From the NCBI GenBank assembly GCA_019918135.1, contig WBZZ01000050.1:1-64000 (forward strand): DNA of 64,000 bases, given 5' to 3'. How positions within the stretch are numbered: the first letter of the stretch is position 1; each line of letters opens with the position of its first letter. Under the pieces are notes generated by a model. It was not told the origin of the DNA. It made no database searches and saw only the letters and a list, made by a program, of their open reading frames with translations. Made by a program: the position numbers and the translations under genes. This document shows positions 1 to 9,511 of this stretch, in pieces. This DNA is from Paulinella micropora. Taxonomy: Eukaryota > Cercozoa > Imbricatea > Euglyphida > Paulinellidae.

Positions 1-44
1 CAAAACGAGAATTCCCCTCTTTTCATATTTTTAATATTTTTCTT

Positions 45-360
45 ATCCTGTGCACGGTGGTCGAGTCATGGCACGGACAGGGCGCCGTCGGGGTCGTGCT
101 GGGGCACGGTGCGCAAGATCTGCGGAAATATCTGCGGAAATATGAAAAGTGAAAAAAAGATTTTTTGGGATGCGTTTGCACCCGCGAACAAGGGACAAGG
201 GGGGAGGGAAGTAGCGGGCGACAGGGGAAGAGGGAGGGGACGGGGGGGGCGCCAAGAGAGTGCGAAAAAGAATGCGCTGAATTAAAGCTCGACGGTCTTA
301 CATTTGGGCACTGAAAACTAGGAGCGGGGCACCGTGCTCCAGCACGACCCTGCGGCGAAT
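45..360 (+). repeat. A module followed by a D module
   Basis: The A module starts near GCACGGTGG and runs through the AATATCTGCGGAAATATG direct repeat. A D module follows (CGCCAAGAG, then CTGAATTAAAGCTCGAC, then the CACTGAAAACTAGGAGCGG end). The same A/D pair recurs near 10,130, 19,010, 19,410, 26,515, 36,510, 41,290, 41,710 and 42,545, in both orientations. No gene is supported here. Confidence 0.7.
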
Positions 361-362
361 GG

Positions 363-960
363 ATGGGCGGTGGTTTATGTGATATGGCTGAAAAGGGCAG
401 CGTTTCCAGGCTTTTCTGGCAATACTGCCCTTTTCGGCCATATCATTCCAGGCGCACACATACGCAAAATTTGGCGATAAAATTTGTACAAAAAAAAGAG
501 AGAAAGAGAAAAATCCTCTTGCCCGAAAAAAAAGGGGAGGGGGGACGGAGGGAAGAGGGGAGAGGGAGGGAAGAGGGACGGGGGAGGGGAGAGGGAAGAG
601 GGAGGAAAACTTTCCCCTCCCCCCTTCCCCCTTTTTTCCCCCGCTCCCCTTGTTCTCCCCCCTCACCCTTCTCTCCCCCCTCCCCCATTATCTTCCCGCT
701 CCCCCTTATCTTCCCGCTCCCCCTTATCTTCCCGCTCCCTCTTATCTTCCCGCTCCCTCCTCCCTCCGAAGGGGGAGGGAGTGTGCAAGACATTTGCGCA
801 AAAAAAAAAAATTGGCGCGCGGCTTTTTCCGCGGGAAAACTACCGCTAAAACCCCGCGGAAAGAGACCGGAGCGGCCCGTTTATTTGGCGCTAAGTTTGG
901 CACGACTATGATACGACCGGAAAAGGCAGTGCTTCCAGGTTGTTTAGCAGGAGTGGGGAC
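363..960 (+). repeat. HP hairpin element, copy 1
   Basis: A 21-bp inverted repeat at 385-446 (left arm starting TGATATGG, right arm ending CCATATCA) encloses a smaller CCAG/CTGG stem. It is followed by a polypurine run (about 523-609) and a polypyrimidine run (about 610-770). Next comes a block holding TTTTTCCGCGGGAAAA and TTTGGCGC, then the left arm of a second hairpin starting GATACGACCGG. The long open frames on both strands come from the purine/pyrimidine bias and look non-coding. Confidence 0.75.
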
Positions 961-1427
961 GCGCTAAAAATTTACAAGAAAAATTTAATAAAAAAATCCC
1001 TTACAAGGTTTAAATCTTGGCACTGAGAAGGGGTGCGCGCCAAGAATGTATAAATTTTTTGTTATTAAAGCTCGACAAAGTCTTACATTTGACAGTGAAA
1101 GCTAGGGGAAGAGGAGGGGGCCGCGCCAAGAAGATGTAATTTACGCTGAATTAAAGCTCGACATGGCATTGCACCTGACACTTGCAACGGCACCCTCAGG
1201 CTGCCGCAGCATCCGGCCCACGTCATGTTGCTGCGGTAGCTTATATTAGAACCCTGGCAGGCACCGTCTGCGCTCTGCTCGCGCGCCAAGAGATTGCGAA
1301 AAAGAATACGCTGATTAAAGCCCGATGGTCTTACACTTGGGCACTGAAAACTAGGAGCGGAGCACCGTGCTCCAGCACGACCCTGCGGCGAATGGATGGG
1401 CGGTGGTCAATGTGCTAGGAAGTTTTG
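961..1427. repeat. Run of D modules and a reversed A module
   Basis: Four D modules stand head to tail at about 960-1015, 1027-1110, 1121-1185 and 1281-1365. Each runs from CGCCAAG to CACTGA/GACACT with a central ATTAAAGCTCGAC. A reversed A module ends the run (GCACCGTGCTCCAGCACG, then ATGGGCGGTGGTCAATG). I see no gene. Confidence 0.65.
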
Positions 1428-2110
1428 GGAGCCCACAGACGGAAGAGGGGGGGGGGGGGGGCGCCCCCCTCCTCCCCCTTTTGTTTCTTTCTTCCCTCCT
1501 GAGCCCCCTGAGCCCGGGGGCTCAAAGAACAGGGTAAGGGGGGAGGGGGAGAGCGCAGAAGCTACCAAAGAAATAGATGAAACGCCTCAACTGTGCCTCC
1601 CCCCAATGCCAGGGCTGGGCCCTTTCCCCTTGTCGAGATTCCGGCTGAAGTTCTGGCGGATTTTTTGGTACTTTCTTGATGGCGCTTTTAGCGAAGGAGG
1701 TTTGGCGGTCTGTGCATGTGATACGACTGAAAAAGACAGCGTTGCCATGCTTTTCTGGCAATACTGCCCCTTTCGGCCATATCAATCCAGGCGCACACAT
1801 ACGCGAAATTTGGCGACAAAATTTGTGCAAAAAGAAAAGAGGGAAGAGGGAGATAAGGGGGAAGGGAAGAGAACGGGGGCGCCCCTCTTTCTCCCCCCCC
1901 CCCCCCCCCCTCCTCTCTCCGAAGGGGGAAGGAGTGCGCAAGACTTGTCATTTGCGCAACAAAAAAAAATATTTTGGCGCGCGTTTTTTCCGCGGAAAAA
2001 CGACCGCTAAAACCAGCGGAAAGAGACGGGAGCGGCCCGTTTATTCAGCGCTAAGTTTGGCACAACTATGATACGACCGGAAAAAGCAGTGCTTCCAGGT
2101 TGTTTCGTAG
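1428..2110 (+). repeat. GC element joined to HP copy 2
   Basis: A G-run/C-run palindrome (about 1448-1480) and the palindrome GAGCCCGGGGGCTC lead into the conserved GAAACGCC...AACT stretch. HP then begins at CTTTCTTGATGGCGC near 1671. The GC-then-HP order recurs at 27,260-27,960, 28,2xx and 31,195 onward, so the two modules often travel together. The HP stem in this copy is decayed, with several mismatches. Confidence 0.65.
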
Positions 2111-2675
2111 AACTGGGGGCGCGCTAAGAAAGTGTAAAAAGATTACGCTGAATTAAAGCTCGACGGTCTTACACTTTGAACCGAAAACTATGAATGGGAG
2201 AGGGAAGGGGCAGGGGAAGGGGCAGGGGCGCGCCAAGAATGTAAAAAAAGAATTAAAAAATCCATGAAAAAGTTGTAATCTTGGCACTGAAAACTAAGAG
2301 AGAAAGGTGCCGGGGGGATTAGTGGAGGCGTTGCATGTATTTATTTTGTTTGTAGCTTCTGCGCCATTCACCCTTCCCCCTTCCCCTCCCCTGCTCCTTG
2401 AGCCCCCTGGGCTCAGGGGAGTGGGGAGGGGAGGAAGCATGAATTGTCTTAGTCCCCCGTCTGAGAATCTGGAGCGGGGGAGGGTAGAGGCGCGCCAAGA
2501 ATTTGTAAAATACGCTGAATTCAAGCTCGACAAAGTCTTGTACTTAACACTGAGCCCGGGGGGCTTAGCGAAGGCGGCTTGGCGGTCTGTGCATGTGATA
2601 TGGCCGAAAAAGGCAGCGTCACCAGGCTTTTCTGGCAATACTGCCTTTTTCGGCCATCACTAATATTTTTATTTA
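2111..2675. repeat. D modules, GC palindrome and an isolated HP hairpin
   Basis: D modules lie at about 2116-2195, 2229-2305 and 2490-2560, with a GC palindrome near 2393-2420. Only the first hairpin of HP is present (2597-2656), with an almost perfect stem. No purine tract follows. Confidence 0.6.
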
Positions 2676-2870
2676 TCAAACCAAAGTCGTAGCTTGCCCA
2701 TCATCAGATCGGAGCGCGTTTGTCCAGGAAAGTCCGCTGCAGTCATCAAACGTCTTCACCATTCTGTTTACGGTGGTCTTGGAGGCAGATGGAGTACTCC
2801 TTCAGCGACCCGGGTGCTGCAAGAAAAGCGCCCGTGACATGGGGCTCGGCCTTCCTCTCTTAGTTTTCAG
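2676..2870 (-). pseudogene. Unrecognised gene remnant
   Basis: This is non-repetitive sequence between an HP hairpin and a reversed D module. About 25 bp at 2686-2712 closely match 5570-5597, the very end of the 393-residue gene at 5588-6769, so it may be a scrap of a related gene. The minus strand has short open stretches but no full gene. Identity is uncertain. Confidence 0.3.
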
Positions 2871-3159
2871 TGCCGAAGATTAAAACTTTGTCAAGTATTT
2901 CGTTTTATTAATTCTTGTACACCGGCGAAGCGCGCCCCTACCCCTCTTCCTCTCTCCCCTCTACTCCTTCCCCCCTTCTTCCTCTCGTCTGTTTTTTTTG
3001 TTGTCGGGCAAAAAAAATTCCGCAGATCTTTTTATATTTCCGCAGGTCTTGCGCACGGTGGCCGAGCTATGGCACGGACAGGACATAGTCGAGCTTTCAG
3101 CGTAAATTACATTTTCTTGGCGCGCCCCTGCTCCTCCTTCCCTGCCTCTCCCCTCAGCA
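2871..3159. repeat. Reversed D module, CT-rich tract and A module
   Basis: A reversed D module (CAGTGCCGAAGATTAAAAC, then TTATTAATTCTTGTACACC) is followed by a pyrimidine-rich tract. An A-module core (GCACGGTGGCCGAG) and a second reversed D module (TTCAGCGTAAATT) follow. No gene is seen. Confidence 0.6.
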
Positions 3160-4505
3160 AGGATATGCGAAAATATCTGCGGAAATATGAAAAGTGGAAA
3201 GCAACAATTTTTTTGGAACGCGTTTGCACGCGCTCTGAGGAGGGACGAGGGGAAGGGGGAGGAATAAGCAGAGGACAAAGGTGAGAGGGGCGACGAGAGT
3301 GAGAGGGAGGGGGGGGACGTCTTCCTCACGGCGGCCCAGCCGAGCGTCTGTGTGTGATTTCCTTTTTGCGCAAGTAGATTTCTGCGCCAAATTGGCGCTT
3401 ACGGCTGTTTCCCCGGGAAGGCTAAGACGTATTGCCTGGCTGGACCGTATCACGCACCTACCTCCGGACGGCACAATTTGGCGCCAAATTTAGCTGGGGC
3501 CGTTCAGGAGGCTAGCAGAGAAATCGGATGTTTTCCCGCGGGGGGGAAACCCGCGGGCCTTTTACTCGCATGAAAATGTTTTTCGGCCCTCTCACCTTCC
3601 CTAGAGGCAGGGAGGTGCAGAGCAAAGGGGAGCGGGGCGACAAAGGTGAGAGGGGCGACAAAGGTGAGAGGGGCGACGAGAGTGAGAGGGGCGACGAAAG
3701 TGAGAGGGGCGACGAAGGTGAGAGGGGCGACGAAAGTGAGAGGGGCGACGAGGGTGAGAGGGAAGGGCTACAACATGTCTTCCTCACGGCGGCCCAGCCG
3801 AGCGTCTGTGTGTGATTTTCTTTTTGCGCAAGTAGATTTTGGCGCCAAATTCTCGCTTACGGCCGTTTCCCCGGGAAGGCTAAGACGTATTGCCCTTTTC
3901 AACCGTATCACGCACCCTACCTCCGGACGGCACAATTTGGCGCCAAATTTAGCTGGGGCCGTTCCGGAGGCTAGCAGAGAAATCGGACGTTTTCCCGCGG
4001 GGAGAAACCCGCGGGCCTTTTACTCACACGAAAATGTTTTTCGGCCCTCTCACCTTCCCTAGAGGCAGGGAGGTGCAGAGCAAAGGGGAGCGGGGCGACA
4101 AAGGTGAGAGGGGCGACAAAGGTGAGAGGGGCGACGAGAGTGAGAGGGGCGACGAAAGTGAGAGGGGCGACGAAAGTGAGAGGGGCGACGAGGGTGAGAG
4201 GGGCGACGAGAGTGAGAGGGGCGACGAGGGTGAGAGGGAAGGGCTACAACAGGTCTTCCTCACGGCGGCCCAGCCGAGCGTCTGTGTGATTTTCTTTTTG
4301 CGCAAGTAGATTTTGGCGCCAAATTCGCGTTTACGGCCGTTTCCCCGGGAAAGCTAAGACGTACTGCCCGGCTGGACCGTATCACGCACCCTACCTCCGG
4401 ACGGCACAATTTGGCGCCAAATTTAGCTGGGGCCGTTCCGGAGGCTAGCAGAGAGATCGGACGTTTTCCCGCGGGGAGAAACCCGCGGGCCTTTTACTCG
4501 CGTTG
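3160..4505 (+). repeat. IT array, three units
   Basis: Three tandem units with a period near 460 bp. Each holds a run of 18-bp direct repeats of the form GACGAAAGTGAGAGGGGC (about eight copies in units 2 and 3). Then come a CACGGCGGCCCAGCCGAG core, a TTGCGCAA palindrome, a GGCGCCAAATT palindrome, a second palindrome TTTGGCGCCAAA (for example 3477-3488), and a CCCGCGGG stem. The 18-bp unit is six codons, so both strands stay open (GDESER, RGATKV, SPLSPS) without implying a protein. Confidence 0.8.
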
Positions 4506-5068
4506 ACACTCCCCTATCAATCTCTTGCTTCTCAGTGCCAAGATTAAAACTTTGTCGGGGGATTTTTTATGAGTATTTTACATTCTCAGCACGCCTTGCC
4601 CTCCCCCTTCGTGCTGGGGCGTGTGGGGTGTAGTGCGCCGACAGGGGTGCATCCACGCGGAGCGCCAGCTCTGGGCACAGCACGTCCAGACGTTGCGAGG
4701 GCTCTGTGTCTTTCAACACACATGTACGTACAGCCGGAAATCTCGCCAAACGATTCTTGTCCGCACTGATCGTGCCCGAGAGCCGCCAGGGTTTCTCTGA
4801 GCTCCAGAGCTGTGCCAGGACGTAAGCGCCATCGAAACTCGTCGAAACCTCGCAGGCACCGCCAGGGCGGCACGTGGCCCGGCTGTGGCCAATGCCGAGC
4901 GCCTCCTTTTTCTGCTAATACCGGGCGCCCCCTTTTTCTGCTCACTTGTTCTCTTGCTCCAGAGCAGATGCGTTTGCAGCTGCTAGCTCCGATGGTCGCA
5001 ATGACGGGGTGGGGGGGGGGGGCGAAAGTCTCTCAGCTTGCTGGCTTAGTTAGCTAGCCGGAACTGTG
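4506..5068. other. D module and a duplicated gene scrap
   Basis: After a reversed D module (4531-4590) the sequence becomes non-repetitive. About 83 bp at 4813-4895 recur nearly unchanged at 30,450-30,532, joined there to different flanks, so this is a copied fragment of one ancestral sequence. Open frames run across it on both strands and neither resembles a family I know. Confidence 0.45.
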
Positions 5069-5282
5069 CCAAGCTTAAAAAAAGTTGTCTAGCTTTTAAT
5101 AAACCAAAAAATCTTTTGCGTACATCCAGTAAAATTTAGTTTTCCCGGTTTACGCGCAGAGCTGAACGACTGCGCTTTCTGGTACTTTCTTGCTGGCGCT
5201 TTTAGCGAAGAAGGCGGCTTGGCGGTCTGTGCGTTTGATATGGCTGAAAAAGGCAGCGTTTCCAGGATTTTGGCAGTACTGC
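5069..5282. repeat. Gene-end D module and left part of an HP element
   Basis: Read on the minus strand, 5069-5127 matches the stretch just after the MYND gene at 26,171 (AGATTTTTTGGTTTATTAAA, then AGCTAGAC). That places a probable 3'-end module downstream of the minus-strand genes at 5283-6769. HP sequence with only its left hairpin arm (5233-5282) lies between them and stops inside the neighbouring gene. Confidence 0.55.
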
Positions 5283-5588
5283 CTACGAACCTGCCAAAGC
5301 CAGCGCTTGTTGCTGGACCTGACCTCCCAAGGCCTTAGTTGCTTCTTGCACCGAGGACAAAAGATTCTGGAACATAAACCAGGGCAGCAGTCCTGGCCTG
5401 AGCTTACGTATTCCTGTGAGAACATCCAACAGAGCTCTTAACAAATTCGCTTGGCTGTCTTTATCCTTTCTACTTGCTAGCCCGGGACCTTCTGAACACC
5501 ACCAGAAGCCAGTAAAAATGCTGACATTGGATTGGACCTGATCATCATAAAAGTCCGCGCCAAACCAGTTTTGTAGCTTGCACATCAT
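5283..5588 (-). CDS. Hypothetical protein, 101 residues
   Basis: An open frame from ATG at 5588 whose start overlaps the stop of the upstream 393-residue gene. The protein is unremarkable (starts MMCKLQNWFGADFYDD, ends QQQALALAGS) and I recognise no family. The tight overlap suggests either an operon-like pair or the C-terminal part of the same gene in another frame. It ends at the border of an HP element, so the 3' end may have been lost. A D-type 3'-end module lies about 160 bp further on. Confidence 0.4.
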   Translation of the reverse strand: MMCKLQNWFGADFYDDQVQSNVSIFTGFWWCSEGPGLASRKDKDSQANLLRALLDVLTGIRKLRPGLLPWFMFQNLLSSVQEATKALGGQVQQQALALAGS

Positions 5589-6769
5589 CAGCTCGGGGGG
5601 GGGTTACCAAACTTCTTCGCCATTTTGTCTAGCTTCTCTATTTTGTTATCCAGCTCCCGCTTATCAACTTGTGTGATTTTTTTTCTTTCTTTGTCGGCCT
5701 CGGCGTGGAAGCGTGCGTCAAATTCGGCCAACTTTTTCTTTACTGAGCTAAGAGTCTCCTCCCACTCTGGCATCAGCGTAGGCCTGTGCTGGCCTATTCC
5801 CTTTAGAATAGCCACCAGGACCGTGACAAACATCTCTATTCTTGCTCTCGTCGTGCCCAGTGACGTAAACTCGCTAAAGCTTTTTTCCGCGAGGCCGGAT
5901 GAATTTTGGGCCCATGCAAACCCTAGCAATCCTACGATCTCCGATGCGACCCAGCTGTCATACCTGTCTCGCTCGTACCAGTCGGCAAGCTTCGTCACCG
6001 CCTTATTGGCATCAGACCAATAATAACTGAGATCGTAGGCGTAGAGTTTGCGCAGACTGGCACAGTGGTTGTCAAGGGATTTCTTCGCGTTAGCAGTAAT
6101 GGTAGCTCTTTCTCTTCTGGCAGTGGCTTTGTCTTTGTTCATGGCCTGTATCGCTTCACGCGAGCGGGGTTCGAGAACGTGTCTATTCACGCGAATAGCC
6201 CGGCCACGTTGGGTCATGTCGGACATGAATTTGCCATACGATTTAAAGTCCGCTCTGTCTTCTTCCTCAAAAAAGTCAGAGATTATAAGCTCGTGTTCCA
6301 GGCCCCGGAAAACATAAAGATCAGTTTCGTTCGTTAGGCGCGCAATGAAGGCCGCCCAGGCAACGCCCTTCTTTTCGAACTTGGTCAGTAGTTCGGACAG
6401 TTGGTAAATCCGAGGGGGTTTTTGCGGCTGTGCACATTGTAAATAGAGAAAGCCAAACAGGTCGAAGTTTTTCTTGAAGAATTCTCCGAGTGCTTGTTTG
6501 GGGTCTGCTTTTTGAGTGCGGTTGAGTGTGGCTATCTCCTCGCCCGTCCACCCTGTGGTAAAGTGAGTCACGTCGTTGAAGGACTTGATGTCCTTGGTCA
6601 GGAAAAAGCATTCGCTGGTGGACTTTGCCGTGTCACGCAAAACTTTTTTCCAGTTTTCTGCCTCGTCTTCGGCGCCTTTTGCGTGAAGCCGGACTTCCGA
6701 TTCCAAATTTGCAACGGTGTAGAAAGCCCGCTGGGGCTTTCCGCCACAGCTCTGACAGGATATCGCCAT
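5588..6769 (-). CDS. Hypothetical protein, 393 residues
   Basis: I chose ATG at 6769 because the protein from there (MAISCQSCGG) has ordinary composition, whereas the frame upstream is translated low-complexity purine DNA. A CxxC pair sits at residues 5-8. The middle is rich in Trp, Tyr and charged residues with no motif I know. The last 60 residues or so are strongly charged (KKKLAEFDARFHAEADKER) and likely a coiled coil. No signal peptide or membrane segment is evident. Codon use is balanced, unlike the surrounding repeats, which supports a real gene. A related end fragment may survive near 2686-2712. Confidence 0.65.
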   Translation of the reverse strand: MAISCQSCGGKPQRAFYTVANLESEVRLHAKGAEDEAENWKKVLRDTAKSTSECFFLTKDIKSFNDVTHFTTGWTGEEIATLNRTQKADPKQALGEFFKKNFDLFGFLYLQCAQPQKPPRIYQLSELLTKFEKKGVAWAAFIARLTNETDLYVFRGLEHELIISDFFEEEDRADFKSYGKFMSDMTQRGRAIRVNRHVLEPRSREAIQAMNKDKATARRERATITANAKKSLDNHCASLRKLYAYDLSYYWSDANKAVTKLADWYERDRYDSWVASEIVGLLGFAWAQNSSGLAEKSFSEFTSLGTTRARIEMFVTVLVAILKGIGQHRPTLMPEWEETLSSVKKKLAEFDARFHAEADKERKKITQVDKRELDNKIEKLDKMAKKFGNPPPS

Positions 6770-6789
6770 GACACTATGTTTTTTTTTCT

Positions 6790-7014
6790 TGTTTAATCTA
6801 CTAATCAAACAAAGAGAGGGGGAACGGAGGGAAGAGGGGAGAGGGAGGGAAGAAGGAGGGGGGAGAGAGGGGCGCCCCCGTTGTCTTCCCTTCCCCTTTT
6901 TTCCCCCGCTCCCCTTTTTCTCCCCCCTCCCTTGTCTCTTCCGTTCCCTGTTCTGAGGGGGGCCGGAAAGCCCTGTCAGCCACGATCGTAAAATTTGTTG
7001 CGTCATGTGCATGT
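6790..7014. repeat. Polypurine/polypyrimidine tract
   Basis: A GGGAAGAGGG-type run is followed by CCCTTCCCC-type runs, as in the middle of HP elements but without its hairpins. It lies just upstream of the 393-residue gene and may be the remains of an HP copy. Confidence 0.5.
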
Positions 7015-7235
7015 ATGGCTGCAACAACCAGCGACGAAGGTGAGAGGGGCGATGAAAGTGAGAGGGGCGATGAAAGTGAGAGGAGGACGTCTCGGCTGGG
7101 GCGGCCCAGCCGAGCGTCTGTGTGGGATTTTCTTTTTGCGCAAGTAGATTTTGGCGCCAAATCGGCGCTTACGGCTGTTTCCCCGGGAAGTCTCAGACGT
7201 ACTGCCTTTTTCAGCCGTATCACGTCCAAAATTTG
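7015..7235 (+). repeat. Partial IT unit
   Basis: Three 18-bp iterons, the GGCGGCCCAGCCGAGCG core and one TTTTGGCGCCAAAT palindrome (about 7150-7163). The unit breaks off into CTGCCTTTTTCAGCC, which looks like an HP right arm. Confidence 0.7.
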
Positions 7236-7459
7236 ACCATATCGCGCCCCGTGGGAGAGTACAAAAAAGAGAATTTACGCTGAATTAAAAGCTCGACAAA
7301 GTATTACACTTGGCACTGAATAATAATATGGCACTGAATTTACGCGCAAAGGTTTGGGAAACTTACTCGAAAGTCTACAAGGGGGCTTGCTGGTACGTGC
7401 ACGGGCTCAAGTCTACAGGTTAGACTCAAATTAAAAAGCTTTCTCTGCTCCTTGAGCCC
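7236..7459. other. D module and unique sequence
   Basis: A D module lies at 7268-7320. The rest, to the start of the long direct repeat, is non-repetitive and holds no supported gene. Confidence 0.4.
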
Positions 7460-7755
7460 CCTGTTCTTTGAGCCCCCCGGGCTCAGGGGGCTCAAGGAGA
7501 GGGAAGAGGAAAAAAAGGGGGGGGGCGCCCCCCTCCTCGGGGCCCTGTCTCGACCACAAACTCCGTTTAAGTCATACGACGAGTGACTTCTCCAATGAGG
7601 CGGCGCACTCTCTGAGACAGAAAAAAGACGTTTTTGCGGAAGGAAAGAAAGCGCGCTGTCTGTCTGTCGTACTCGTGCTTTAGCGATAATGCCTTGTCGA
7701 GCTTTAATTCAGCGTAAATTCGTACATTCTTAGCGCCCCCTCCCCTCTCCCCTCC
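7460..7755 (+). repeat. Long direct repeat, left copy
   Basis: About 295 bp repeated nearly unchanged at 9217-9511 in the same orientation. It contains a GC element, the CATACGACGAGTGACTTCTC stretch and a reversed D module. The two copies bracket the broken F-box/LRR gene. Part of it appears inverted at 40,465-40,530 and near 21,765-21,790. Confidence 0.75.
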
Positions 7756-8161
7756 CCTTGGTAGCACGCTGGCTCAGGGAGTTGACTCCTTATACCAACA
7801 TCAACAACGAGGGGATGGAATGCTTGCACCAGATAGCCCCTGCTGGACCTCTTGCGGAAAAGCTCGACACTCAAGAGTAATTAAACAAAGTATTCGTGAC
7901 TTTTTTTTAATAACTGCTACTCCCGAAACCCCGACAGCCGCGACCGTATGCAGGAAGAATGCTAACCAAGTGCGTCAAAAGAGCAATTTTTGTTAATAAA
8001 ACAGACTTTTCTGCCACCGCAGTTGCATAGCTTGATTTTGCAATCGGCTACATTCGTCGTTCCCTAGGCCTGTGCAGCTGTCGCACCCCAGGCTGTCACA
8101 GCCCTCGGAAGAGAGCAGGAGGCGCCAAGAAAGTGTGAAAAGTATTTTTCTTTTCTAATTG
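7756..8161. other. Non-repetitive stretch downstream of the F-box copy
   Basis: No gene can be supported. A D-module half (CGCCAAGAAAGTG) at 8128-8141 lies about 20 bp beyond the stop of the minus-strand F-box/LRR copy, as D halves do behind other island genes. Confidence 0.35.
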
Positions 8162-8739
8162 TTAGAATTCTAGAACTTCGTCTGGTGGAAAATAGTCTGT
8201 TACACAAATGTTGACACGGGGCCGGCGCAGTCTAATTTGCTCCACAGTTTCTTCTGCAATAGCTGAACGTTCTCCTATGTATAGTGAGCGCAGAGAGCTA
8301 GATTCACATATTTGCAGTAGCTCGTCGTAGGTTAGTACCGACAAGCCTAGCATCACAAGTTGCCGGAGCTGGCGACACAACGCTATGTGTCGTAAATTCG
8401 CAACTGCCACGTGATCGTGGAAGACCAGCGTCAAAACGCAGAGATTTGTAAGGTTTGGCAAAAAGCGCAGGTTGTCGTCGTGGGTTAGAGTGCGTGCTTC
8501 TATGTCGAGCCTTTGGAGCCGTTCGAGCGCGCCCAGGTGGTTGAGACCCGTTGGCGCTGCGGTCACTCGCAGGCAAGGGTGCAAGCTAAGGCGCGTGAGT
8601 GATCGGAGCTGCGCAACCGCGGCCAACGTGTCGCTCGTCAACTGCTGGGCTAACTCTAGCGTTAGATCGGAAACCGTACCAGGGTTTCGCAATTGGCGTA
8701 GCGCACTGGCAATGTCATCGTTGCTCGACGTGCCGTTGT

Positions 8740-8819
8740 TACCAAAGCCACAAGTAACGGATATTTTCGTTTGTGTTTCCAAGCACAGACTACGAAAAAA
8801 GGTTACTTGTGGCTTTGGT
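8740..8819. repeat. Perfect foldback inside the F-box copy
   Basis: ACCAAAGCCACAAGTAAC (8740-8757) is perfectly inverted at 8802-8819 with 44 bases between. It lies exactly where the two blocks of the gene meet, so the foldback probably marks the rearrangement. Confidence 0.8.
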
Positions 8820-8971
8820 CAGTACGTCTGTAGAGACTAAACTCTGGTGGCTTAAAGCCCGTCCAGAAAGACGATCGTTTGCACAAGGCTGAGAATAGTC
8901 TGCAGGTCAATACTAAACTAAGCAGCTGGTCTTCTCCCAAGCATGCTCTAACCAAGGGCCAAAGACAGTCC

Positions 8972-9003
8972 GGCAGCGTGAACACCGCGGTGTTCACGCT
9001 GCC
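8972..9003. repeat. 32-bp perfect palindrome
   Basis: GGCAGCGTGAACACCG is followed directly by its reverse complement. The palindrome encodes the SVNTAVFTLP stretch just before the F-box. The intact gene at 31,432 lacks the first half. Confidence 0.8.
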
Positions 9004-9216
9004 TAGCGAGCGTGGCGGAATGGAGGCTACGCACTTGCGCTCTGCTAGGCGCCGGCGTTTGGGGCTGCGGCGACTAGCAAGCATTCCGGCTGGCGTACAA
9101 CACAGTTGTCCGTTGACTCCCCCCCCCCCCCCCCCCCCGCTTCGACCCACCTGCTTTCTCTCTTTCTGTCGGAGAAGGAGTTTCTGCGCTCTTCCCCTCC
9201 CCTTTTGCCCTTCCCC

Positions 9217-9511
9217 TGTTCTTTGAGCCCCCCGGGCTCAGGGGGCTCAAGGAGAGGGAAGAGGAAAAAAAGGGGGGGGCGCCCCCCTCCCCGGGGCCCT
9301 GTCTCGACCACAAACTCCGTTTAAGTCATACGACGAGTGACTTCTCCAATGAGGCGGCGCACTCTCTGAGACAGAAAAAAGACTTTTTGCGGAAGGAAAG
9401 AAAGCGCGCTGTCTGTCTGTCGTACTCGCGCTTTAGCGATAATGCCTTGTCGAGCTTTGATTCAGCGTAAATTCGTACATTCTTAGCGCCCCCTCCCCTC
9501 TCCCCTCCCCT
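9217..9511 (+). repeat. Long direct repeat, right copy
   Basis: Near-identical to 7460-7755 and in the same orientation. Together they flank the broken F-box/LRR gene. There is no reverse transcriptase or other LTR-element gene between them. Confidence 0.75.

Larger units (their letters stand above)
8162..9085 (-). pseudogene. F-box / leucine-rich-repeat protein, broken copy
   Basis: Two blocks match the F-box/LRR gene at 31,432-32,448 on the other strand. The N-terminal block (about 8803-9085) begins at an ATG (MLASRRSPKRRRL) and holds the F-box LPDCLWPLVRACLG...LLSLVLTC. The C-terminal block (8162-8782) holds leucine-rich repeats of the LxxLxLxxC/HP type and ends with the YDELLQIC block shared by both copies. 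F-box proteins recruit substrates to SCF ubiquitin ligases, and the LRRs would bind the substrate. The middle of the gene is missing and a foldback sits between the blocks, so the copy is broken. Confidence 0.75.

Noticed and set aside
385-446. HP hairpin as a simple transcription terminator
   Set aside because: It is not consistently placed after genes and is part of a larger dispersed element. D modules fit gene ends better.
363-1000. Pro/Arg/Gly-rich open frames in HP and GC elements
   Set aside because: They come from purine/pyrimidine bias and G runs, differ in frame between copies and show no conserved protein.
3640-4250. CRISPR-like array in the iteron runs
   Set aside because: The 18-bp repeats are contiguous, with no unique spacers and no cas genes. 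They are a minisatellite inside IT units.
3528-4309. Proteins with GDESER or SPLSPS repeats
   Set aside because: The unit is a multiple of three with no stop codon in any frame, so all frames stay open by composition. No start context or unique coding sequence supports a protein.
7460-9511. LTR retrotransposon
   Set aside because: The 295-bp direct repeats enclose only the F-box copy. There is no reverse transcriptase, primer-binding site or polypurine tract in the right place.
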